A stretch of 13,235 nt of DNA from Firmicutes bacterium UBA2530 (lineage in GTDB: Bacteria; Bacillota; Clostridia; Tissierellales; Sedimentibacteraceae): NCBI GenBank assembly GCA_002340985.1, contig DDNC01000002.1:148662-161896 (forward strand), read 5' to 3'. Below are positions 6,620-12,249 of this stretch, in pieces. Within the stretch, counting starts at the first letter, position 1, and each line of letters starts with the position of its first letter. The notes under the pieces were generated by a model. It ran no database searches and was not told the origin of the DNA. It was given only the letters and a program-made list of their open reading frames with translations. The position numbers and the translations under genes are program-made.

Positions 6620-8902
6620 TTAAAGATTAATCATTTCCATTACAATCTTCTCGCTTGTAATCGGCAGATTTCTTATGTTTATTTTTGAAGCGTTGAAAAC
6701 AGCATTTGCAATTGCAGGAGGCGGAGTATTTATTACAAGTTCTCCGATTGATTTTGCTCCGAATGGGCCAGTTGGTTCATAGCTTGGCTCAAAGTCAATC
6801 CTGATAGTGCCAACATCCAGACGTGAAGGTATTTTGTACTGCATGAAGGAATCGTTGAGCATACGCCCTTCGCTGTCATATTGTATATCCTCGTACATTG
6901 CCATTCCTATGCCCTGCACGATGCCGCCCTCGGCCTGAACTCTGGCCAGATTTGGATTGATTACGGTTCCACAGTCAATTACTCCCACGTAATCTATTAT
7001 GTCCACCTTGCCTGTGAGTTTGTCAAGCTCAATTTCAACCAACCCTGCCATGAAAGGGGGAGGAGAGGTTGGAGAGTAGTGAGATTCTTCGGCTGTAAGA
7101 TATGCATTTGTTCCTACATAGCTTGCGTATCCTATTTCTGATAAGGATATACTTCTGTCGTCGCTTATGCAGTAAACCTTACTGCCGTCAAATTCGGCTT
7201 CTTCTTCCGTACAGCCTAAAAGTCTCGCGCCCTCAGCAAGTATTTTTTTTCTGAGGGATTCACATGCCTTTACAACGGCCATCCCTGTAATATATGTTGT
7301 GCTTGAGGCATAGGAGCCGGTGTCGTAGGGCGATAAATCCGTATCAACACCGTGAACAACAATATTGTCATATTCTGTATCAAGACAATCCGCAGCCATC
7401 TGTGCAAGTATTGTGTCGCAGCCTGTTCCCATATCCGTAGCGCCAATCATAAGGGTGTAAAAGCCGTCATCATTCAACCGAACTTCGACTGCGCCAACAT
7501 CGCAGGATGAAATTCCAGAGCCCTGCATTGCGACAGCGCATCCAACAGAACGAACCTTGTTGTTTCCAATGTCTTTTGCAGGGTATTTCTCATCCCATTT
7601 AATAATTCTTTTGGCGGTTTCAAGGCATTTATCAAGATTGCAGCTTTTTAATTCCTCATTGTAGTATGTGGGCATTATTTTTCCCACGTGATTTTGTGTA
7701 ATCATGTTTTTCATTCTCAAAACGGTAGGATCCATATCAAGCCTTGCAGCCAGCTCATTTACGGCAGATTCCAGAGCGAAGAAGCCCTGAGTTGCACCGT
7801 AGCCTCTGTAGGCTCCCGCACCCATTGTGTTTGAGTAAACAACATCGAAATCAAATTTATATGCATTTGCATTGTATATTGTCATTGCCTTATGACCGGA
7901 CAGCCCGACGGTTGTGGGGCCGTGGTCTCCATATGCTCCTGCATTCCAGAGAGAGTACATATGGATTGCCTTTATTATTCCGTTTTCATCGGCACCAAGC
8001 TTTATTTTTATTTCAGCCTCATGTCTGGGGCTTCCGTTTGTGAAGCTTTCTTTTCTTGAATAAATTATCTTTGCGGGTTTTCCTGTTTTTAATGTCACTA
8101 TGGCAGGAAATATTTCGCTTACCACAGACTGTTTTGCGCCGAAGCCTCCGCCTATTCTGGGTTTTATTACACGGATTTTGGATTTCGGAATCTGCAATGC
8201 ATTTGCAAGTATTCTCCTTGCATGGAAGGGAACCTGTGTTGAGCTTATAACATTCAGCCTTCCGTAGGCATCAATGCTGGTATATGTTCTGAAGGTCTCC
8301 ATCATTGTCTGGTTGTTTGCCCTGGTGCTGTAAGTTTCTTCTACTATATGAGCGCAGTTTTTGAATTCTTCTTCCACGCTTCCAATTTCCATCGCTTCAC
8401 AGGAGCACAGATTTCTTTTGTTGTCTGCTCCAACCTCACAGAGAGCTTTAAAATCCTCTTCGGGATGGACGAGTATTTCATTGTCTTTTGCCTCTCTGTA
8501 GTCCAACAACGGTTTAAGCACCTGGTACTTTACATTTATCATGCCAAGCGCTTTATCGACGGATTTTTCATCTCTGCCTGCAACTATTGCAACGGGGTCT
8601 CCCACACATCTCAGCCTTTTATCAAGTATGAGCCTGTCATATGGACTGGGCTCCGGATATGTCTGTCCAGCAGTTGTAAACCTTGCCTGAGGAACATCCT
8701 CATATGTGAGTATGCATTCAATTCCTGCGACATTTTTAGCCTTATCGGCGTTTATTTTTTCAATCAATGCATGGGCGTGGGGGCTTCTCAGCAGCTTAAC
8801 AATCAGGCTGTTCCCCTGAGTAATATCGTCCGTATATACAGGCTTGCCTGTCACAAGGGACATTGCATCTTTTTTTCTTACACCCTTATTAACAAACTTC
8901 AT
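6620..8902 (-). CDS. Molybdopterin-binding large subunit of a xanthine dehydrogenase/aldehyde oxidase-type hydroxylase
   Basis: A 760-residue molybdenum hydroxylase catalytic subunit. Residues ~1-130 are the hammerhead a/b domain (KDAMSLVTGKPVYTDDI near 11-27), followed by the molybdopterin domains. Key segments: GGGFGAKQ (251-258), AYRGYGATQ (364-372), IGATDMGTGCDT (486-497), and the catalytic glutamate region FGAKSIGELVINTPPPA with E721 matching bovine XDH Glu1261. R366 aligns with bovine Arg880, as in purine-oxidising enzymes; Q258 occupies the Glu802 position. The motif AYRCSFR of CO dehydrogenase is absent. The start ATG 8902 follows AAGGAG with a 7-nt spacer; a longer frame to 9013 lies inside the upstream gene. 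It overlaps the 2Fe-2S gene by 14 bp. The substrate (purine, nicotinate or another heterocycle/aldehyde) cannot be fixed from sequence. Confidence 0.92.
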   Translation of the reverse strand: MKFVNKGVRKKDAMSLVTGKPVYTDDITQGNSLIVKLLRSPHAHALIEKINADKAKNVAGIECILTYEDVPQARFTTAGQTYPEPSPYDRLILDKRLRCVGDPVAIVAGRDEKSVDKALGMINVKYQVLKPLLDYREAKDNEILVHPEEDFKALCEVGADNKRNLCSCEAMEIGSVEEEFKNCAHIVEETYSTRANNQTMMETFRTYTSIDAYGRLNVISSTQVPFHARRILANALQIPKSKIRVIKPRIGGGFGAKQSVVSEIFPAIVTLKTGKPAKIIYSRKESFTNGSPRHEAEIKIKLGADENGIIKAIHMYSLWNAGAYGDHGPTTVGLSGHKAMTIYNANAYKFDFDVVYSNTMGAGAYRGYGATQGFFALESAVNELAARLDMDPTVLRMKNMITQNHVGKIMPTYYNEELKSCNLDKCLETAKRIIKWDEKYPAKDIGNNKVRSVGCAVAMQGSGISSCDVGAVEVRLNDDGFYTLMIGATDMGTGCDTILAQMAADCLDTEYDNIVVHGVDTDLSPYDTGSYASSTTYITGMAVVKACESLRKKILAEGARLLGCTEEEAEFDGSKVYCISDDRSISLSEIGYASYVGTNAYLTAEESHYSPTSPPPFMAGLVEIELDKLTGKVDIIDYVGVIDCGTVINPNLARVQAEGGIVQGIGMAMYEDIQYDSEGRMLNDSFMQYKIPSRLDVGTIRIDFEPSYEPTGPFGAKSIGELVINTPPPAIANAVFNASKINIRNLPITSEKIVMEMINL

Positions 8903-9368
8903 GTGAACACTCCTTTTTACTCTTAATGTCCAGATATTTTTTAATAGCTCTAAGCTGTCCCATATATCCTGTGCATCTGCATAAATTTCCTTCAAGATAT
9001 TTTTTGATTTCATCTTCTGTAGGATTTTTTAATTCTTTTGTCATAGAGATTACGCTCATAATGAAGCCGGGGCTGCAAAAACCACATTGTTCAGCACCCT
9101 CATCGGCTAAAAAGCCTCCGAAGTCAGCAGCCTCTTCCTGTATTCCCTCAATTGTGGTAACATGGAGTCCGTTAGCGCGAAGCGCAAGGGTGGAGCAGGA
9201 CAGCACAGGCTTGTTTTCAAGAATTACTGTGCATAAACCGCAATTTGATGTTTCGCATCCTCGTTTTACGCTTAGATATCCGTTTGCTCTTAAAAAATCA
9301 ATAAGGAGCATGTCAGGTGCAATATCACCGCTGTATATTCTGCCATTTATAAATAGTTTAATTTGCAT
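8889..9368 (-). CDS. 2Fe-2S small subunit of the molybdenum hydroxylase
   Basis: A 159-residue electron-transfer subunit carrying two [2Fe-2S] clusters between the molybdenum centre and FAD. The plant-ferredoxin-type N-terminal domain has C38, C43, C46 and C58 (GCETSNCGLC, then LSC). The C-terminal four-helix domain has C95, C98, C130 and C132 (EQCGFCSPG, then NLCRCTGY). Gln94 precedes the cluster cysteine as in relatives that contact the cofactor. Length is typical. The ATG at 9368 has GGAGG at 9378-9374, spacer 5. It overlaps the FAD subunit gene by 11 bp and the large subunit gene by 14 bp, a tightly coupled operon in FAD-FeS-Mo order (the CoxMSL arrangement). Confidence 0.95.
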   Translation of the reverse strand: MQIKLFINGRIYSGDIAPDMLLIDFLRANGYLSVKRGCETSNCGLCTVILENKPVLSCSTLALRANGLHVTTIEGIQEEAADFGGFLADEGAEQCGFCSPGFIMSVISMTKELKNPTEDEIKKYLEGNLCRCTGYMGQLRAIKKYLDIKSKKECSHEVC

Positions 9369-10152
9369 GACTTCCTCCGTTCAGTATTTCTGCTATATTT
9401 CTTTTTGCAAGAACCTCTGCAAGTATTCTTCTGTATTCCATACGACCCCTGATATTTGTTCCGAAGGGAGTATCATCGGACAATTTTGCAACCGTTGCAA
9501 TAATCTCTTCCGTTTCCGGGTTCTCGCTCATTTCTATTTTTGTTAGCTTTGCCTTCATGGGTCTTGCTCCGTGAACCACAAACCACTGCCTGCCTTTGTT
9601 AGATACGGCACATGTGAGCACAGGGAAGTCCGTTGCACTCAGGCGGTGACTGGAATAAGAAGCTTTGCGTCCGTCTTTTTTTATAATTATATTAACTAAA
9701 ATGTCATTGTCCAAAGGCATGTCCGCATATTTTTCAAGAGGAATGATACCACCCTTGTACAGCTCAACATAAGTGTCAAGAGATAAAAGCACAGTCAATA
9801 TGTCCGAAAATCCAAATCTTGAATAAATGCTTCCGCCTATAGTTGCAATATTTCTCATTTGAACTCCTACAATATTTTCAATTGCCTTATTCAGCAGTGT
9901 GCCGAAATAATTTTTAATCCCTTCATTCAACTCTATGTCCCTCAGGGTGCACATGCAGCCGATTTTGAAGGATTGCTCATCTTCCGTAATTGTATTCAAA
10001 TTAAGAGCCGAAAGGTCAATGGCGGTGCCTATTTTTTTTCTTCCCATTTTAAGCCACAGCATTCCGCCGATTATTACATTTCGCCTGTTTTGATTTAATT
10101 CATATGCCTGCTCTAAATTTTCAGCCAAAATATACTTATCAATTGTAAACAT
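9358..10152 (-). CDS. FAD-binding subunit of the molybdenum hydroxylase
   Basis: A 264-residue subunit, slightly short for this family (usually ~270-300). FAD-binding motifs typical of the CO dehydrogenase flavoprotein/XdhB family are present: VIIGGMLWL (26-34) in the first part and RNIATIGGSIYSRF (100-113) in the second. The C-terminal CO-dehydrogenase-flavoprotein domain covers ~165-255. It is first in the operon and would pass electrons from the 2Fe-2S subunit to an acceptor. The ATG at 10152 follows AAAGAGGT with a ~6-nt spacer. A promoter with a perfect TATAAT lies about 55 bp upstream. The usual GGG[TS] of motif I is here IIGGMLW, a mild variation. Confidence 0.88.
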   Translation of the reverse strand: MFTIDKYILAENLEQAYELNQNRRNVIIGGMLWLKMGRKKIGTAIDLSALNLNTITEDEQSFKIGCMCTLRDIELNEGIKNYFGTLLNKAIENIVGVQMRNIATIGGSIYSRFGFSDILTVLLSLDTYVELYKGGIIPLEKYADMPLDNDILVNIIIKKDGRKASYSSHRLSATDFPVLTCAVSNKGRQWFVVHGARPMKAKLTKIEMSENPETEEIIATVAKLSDDTPFGTNIRGRMEYRRILAEVLAKRNIAEILNGGSHAN

Positions 10153-10208
10153 TTTATACCTCTTTCAAAATCTATGTTATATGATGTACGTTTATTTTTG
10201 ACGCCAAT

Positions 10209-10238
10209 ATTATAAGTATATTCTACAATAACCGACAA
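10209..10238 (-). promoter_or_regulatory. Predicted promoter of the molybdenum hydroxylase operon
   Basis: On the minus strand, TTGTCG (10238-10233), an 18-nt spacer and a perfect TATAAT (10214-10209) match a housekeeping promoter. The start point would be ~50 nt before the FAD subunit gene. It lies just downstream of the two terminators that close the perR-rubrerythrin unit, so the operon has its own promoter. Confidence 0.55.
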
Positions 10239-10259
10239 TAACAATCAAGCCTTAATTTT

Positions 10260-10284
10260 AAAAAACGTTCGTGCTTATACGAAC
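10260..10284 (-). terminator. Second (tandem) terminator after rubrerythrin, or operator palindrome
   Basis: On the minus strand GTTCGT (10284-10279), a 6-nt loop and ACGAAC (10272-10267) form a 6-bp hairpin, followed after one G by six T (10265-10260). This suits an intrinsic terminator lying ~35 bp beyond the first one. The same palindrome sits about 70 bp upstream of the hydroxylase start point, so a regulator site is an alternative reading. Confidence 0.5.
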
Positions 10285-10318
10285 AATAATAAAGATAAAT
10301 GGTGTCGAAATATAAAAA

Positions 10319-10341
10319 TAAAACCGCTATGAGCGGTTTTA
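10319..10341 (-). terminator. Rho-independent terminator of rubrerythrin
   Basis: The minus-strand stem TAAAACCGCT / AGCGGTTTTA (10 bp, 3-nt loop) is followed by TTTTTATATTT. It begins 12 bp after the rubrerythrin stop codon. Confidence 0.85.
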
Positions 10342-10353
10342 TTACTGCAATTA

Positions 10354-10854
10354 TTAATATTTGATGAATTTTGAACCCGGTACGCCGCAGATGCTGCATT
10401 TGTCCGGAACTGCTTTTTCGATATTTCCGCATACAGGACATAAGTAGTAGAATACTTCTTCTGTTTCGTCAAGGCTTTCCAATGCTTCCTTGTATAATCT
10501 CGCGTGTACCTTTTCGGCTTCCATAGCGAAAGTGAATGTATTGAGCGCTGCTTTGTTTCCTTCTTCTTCTGCTAATTTTACAAAGTCAGGATACATGCTT
10601 TCAAATTCATATGTTTCTCCTGCCACGGCATCCTTCAGATTTTCCTCAGTTGATTTGATTTTGCCGGCAACCTCAAAGTGCTTTAATGCATGAAGTGTTT
10701 CAGCATCAGATGCTGCTCTGAAAAGCTTAGCTGCGTTTGTTTTCCCTTCTTTTTCTGCTTTTCTTGCATAGGCTGTGTATTTTCTGTTTGCCTGTGATTC
10801 CCCTGCAAAAGCATCCATTAAGTTTTGAAGTGTTTTTTCTGACATTTCTGACAT
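10354..10854 (-). CDS. rbr: Rubrerythrin
   Basis: A 166-residue cytoplasmic non-haem iron peroxidase that reduces hydrogen peroxide with electrons from rubredoxin or NAD(P)H-linked donors in anaerobes. The N-terminal four-helix diiron domain shows the ligands E19, E52-x-x-H55, E80, E83 and E114-x-x-H117. The C-terminal rubredoxin-like domain has C139-P-V-C142 and C153-S-I-C156. The ATG at 10854 sits 8 nt after GGAGG (10867-10863); the longer frame from 10869 would begin within that ribosome site. The perR-like gene ends 29 bp upstream, so the two are almost certainly co-transcribed. Strong terminators follow. All metal ligands are intact and the length is slightly short of the classical ~190 residues because the linker regions are compact. 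Confidence 0.96.
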   Translation of the reverse strand: MSEMSEKTLQNLMDAFAGESQANRKYTAYARKAEKEGKTNAAKLFRAASDAETLHALKHFEVAGKIKSTEENLKDAVAGETYEFESMYPDFVKLAEEEGNKAALNTFTFAMEAEKVHARLYKEALESLDETEEVFYYLCPVCGNIEKAVPDKCSICGVPGSKFIKY

Positions 10855-10883
10855 TTTAAAGTCCTCCATAATATAAATATATT

Positions 10884-11312
10884 TTATTTTTCTTTATTGC
10901 TCATTTGGCATTCAGGGCATATACCTTTGAAATATATATTTTTGTCATTTATTTCAAAGCCATTCAAATCGGTTGCTTCAATAGAATTGATATCAACCTT
11001 GAAGTCATATATTTTTCTGCATGACTTGCATTTGAAATGACCGTGGTCGTCAGTGCTTATATCATATCGGATTTCATTGTCCTCTATGTTTATTGTTCTG
11101 ACAAGCCCTGCTTCTGCTAATGAGTTTAAAGTATTATATACAGTTGTTTTTGACAGCGTTGGAACTTCATGGTGAAGTCCGTTGTAAATCTGGTCCGCTG
11201 TAGGATGAGTGTAATTTTGTGTAAGATATTCCAAAACCTTAAGCCTTTGGTGGGAGAGACGTATATTCTTATTTTTTAATTCAGTTACTAAATCTTCAAA
11301 ATCTACTTTCAT
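10884..11312 (-). CDS. perR: PerR-type Fur-family peroxide-sensing repressor
   Basis: A 142-residue Fur-superfamily repressor. The winged helix DNA-binding domain covers ~1-82 (LSHQRLKVLEYL, then HPTADQIYNGL, TLSKTTVYNTLNSLAEAGLV). The five regulatory metal ligands of Bacillus PerR are all matched: H36, D84, H90, H92 and D103. The structural zinc cysteines are C95-x-x-C98 and C132-x-x-C135. These ligands and the immediately downstream rubrerythrin argue for PerR rather than Fur or Zur. Peroxide would oxidise the histidines and relieve repression. The ATG at 11312 follows AGGAGGG. A promoter with a PerR-box-like operator precedes it. Confidence 0.9.
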   Translation of the reverse strand: MKVDFEDLVTELKNKNIRLSHQRLKVLEYLTQNYTHPTADQIYNGLHHEVPTLSKTTVYNTLNSLAEAGLVRTINIEDNEIRYDISTDDHGHFKCKSCRKIYDFKVDINSIEATDLNGFEINDKNIYFKGICPECQMSNKEK

Positions 11313-11352
11313 AATCCCTCCTGCTATTTAGTAATTTGCAACAATTATCAAC

Positions 11353-11367
11353 TTGTAATGGTTACAA
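11353..11367. promoter_or_regulatory. PerR-box-like operator
   Basis: TTGTAATGGTTACAA is an inverted repeat (TTGTAA / TTACAA around three bases) that matches the Bacillus PerR box TTATAATNATTATAA at 11 of 14 defined positions. It lies just downstream of the perR -10 element, across the predicted transcription start, where a bound repressor would block initiation. The site is inferred by sequence only. Confidence 0.6.
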
Positions 11368-11371
11368 TATA

Positions 11372-11400
11372 ATAATACATACAATTTTGCCAAATGTCAA
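11372..11400 (-). promoter_or_regulatory. Promoter of the perR-rubrerythrin operon
   Basis: The minus strand carries TTGACA (11400-11395, a perfect -35), a 17-nt spacer and TATTAT (11377-11372, 5/6 of -10). The predicted start near 11365 lies inside the PerR-box-like palindrome, ~53 nt before the perR ATG. Confidence 0.75.
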
Positions 11401-11480
11401 TATATAATTTAAGAAAATTTGAGTTATTTTAATAATAAAAGTTTTATGTTGAAATATCAACAAATATATTTTGCGGAAAG

Positions 11481-11508
11481 TTGTTGTAATATTAATGTAA
11501 TGTATAAT
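11481..11508 (+). promoter_or_regulatory. Predicted promoter of the DUF4358-MBOAT operon
   Basis: TTGTTG (11481-11486), a 16-nt spacer and a perfect TATAAT (11503-11508). The start would be near 11515, giving a leader of about 145 nt. The spacer contains TTGTAAT, a half-match to the PerR box, but without a convincing second half. Confidence 0.5.
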
Positions 11509-11540
11509 AATCAAAAAATATGGAACTAAAAAATAATATT

Positions 11541-11604
11541 GCCGTCTAATTAAACAGCCGTAGAAATTGAGGAGGTAATGACATAAGCAAAAAGACGGCT
11601 GTTA
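11541..11604 (+). ncRNA. Structured 5' leader with two mutually exclusive stems (candidate cis-regulatory RNA)
   Basis: The segment AGACGGCTGTT (11593-11603) can pair either with GCCGTCT (11541-11547; 7 bp) or with AACAGCCGT (11553-11561; 9 bp). Both pairings use ACGGC, so only one can form at a time. The enclosed loop contains GAGGAGG (11569-11575) and ATG ACA TAA, a two-codon frame with too short a spacer for efficient initiation. No T tract follows, so it is not a simple terminator. I do not recognise a known riboswitch class. It lies in the leader between the predicted promoter and the lipoprotein gene. Confidence 0.4.
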
Positions 11605-11612
11605 GTGAACGT

Positions 11613-11634
11613 TAATTAACTTATAATTAACTTA
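11613..11634 (+). repeat. Two-copy 11-bp tandem repeat
   Basis: TAATTAACTTA occurs twice head-to-tail (11613-11623, 11624-11634), directly before the ribosome binding site of the lipoprotein gene; the first copy overlaps the palindrome GTTAATTAAC (11611-11620). A replication-slippage duplication is the simplest explanation. Confidence 0.6.
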
Positions 11635-11660
11635 AAAATTTAAATAAATTGGAGAAGAAA

Positions 11661-12203
11661 ATGAAAACAAAAACAAAAAGGATATTACTATTATTATTAA
11701 CGGCTGCACTTGTGGTTTCAGCTGTGGGATGCAAGAAGGAAGAGGTTATAAATGAACCGGAAGCAAAGTTAGAGGGAGATTTGACCTCAGTTATAGATAA
11801 GATTTATGAAAATACGGGCTTTGATTTGATGACAGCAAATAACACTGTTGATTTGAAGGATAGTGATTCGGTTCAATATTATATGGGGCTGGAAGATGCT
11901 TCTAAGATTAAAGAAGCAGTTGTATCTGAAGCTATGATGAGCTCACAAGCTTATTCAATGGTGCTTGCACGTGTTAATGATGGCGCGGATGCCAAGGCTG
12001 TTGCCGATGCTATGTTAAAAGGAATCAATCAGAGAAAATGGATTTGTGTAATGGCGGATGATCTTAAGGTTGCAGTATATGGTGATTCGGTGCTCTTGGT
12101 TATGATAGCTTCATCAATGGAAGATGTTGCAACTTCACAAAAGATTGTAGATGCTTTTGAAGAAATATGCGGCGGTAAGTTAGATACTGTATTATCAAAA
12201 TAA
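11661..12203 (+). CDS. DUF4358-type lipoprotein
   Basis: A 180-residue predicted lipoprotein. The N-terminus has basic residues (MKTKTKR), a hydrophobic core (ILLLLLTAALVVSAV) and the lipobox-like AVGC with C24 as the lipidated cysteine, so it should be anchored to the outer face of the membrane. The mature part (~40-178) has the look of DUF4358: a start such as LTSVIDKIYENTG, a central MGLEDASKIKEAVVSEAMMSS block, and a beta strand/helix end with LKVAVYGDSVLLVMIAS. The family is common in Clostridia and has no established function. I chose ATG 11661 because GGAG (11651-11654) lies 6 nt upstream; the TTG at 11649 would overlap that site. An MBOAT gene follows after 46 bp, so the two are probably one operon acting on an envelope polymer. 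Confidence 0.72.
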   Translation: MKTKTKRILLLLLTAALVVSAVGCKKEEVINEPEAKLEGDLTSVIDKIYENTGFDLMTANNTVDLKDSDSVQYYMGLEDASKIKEAVVSEAMMSSQAYSMVLARVNDGADAKAVADAMLKGINQRKWICVMADDLKVAVYGDSVLLVMIASSMEDVATSQKIVDAFEEICGGKLDTVLSK

Positions 12204-12249
12204 AATTTTGAGGCGCTGAAACAATTGAAAGCTACTACGAGGTGAGCGC

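Noticed and set aside
8348..8926. 192-codon + frame opposite the molybdopterin subunit
   Set aside because: It lies entirely antisense to a well-supported conserved gene and its peptide has no family features; it is a shadow of that gene's codon use.
8903..9013. N-terminal extension of the molybdopterin subunit by 37 residues
   Set aside because: The extension lies inside the 2Fe-2S gene and has no conserved sequence, while ATG 8902 has a good AAGGAG site.
10267..10284. LexA/Cheo box or PurR box reading of GTTCGT-N6-ACGAAC
   Set aside because: A Gram-positive LexA box has CGAAC first and GTTCG second, the opposite order, and the PurR arrangement also needs differently oriented and spaced halves.
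10223..10472. Two short minus-strand frames downstream of and overlapping rubrerythrin
   Set aside because: They overlap the rubrerythrin coding end and its terminators, and carry no protein signal.
11448..11461. GTTGA-N4-TCAAC inverted repeat upstream of the perR promoter
   Set aside because: Short arms in AT-rich DNA, no match to a known operator, and no second copy seen.
11541..11604. Known c-di-GMP, TPP, purine or cobalamin riboswitch
   Set aside because: None of their conserved core sequences is present; only generic base pairing is seen.
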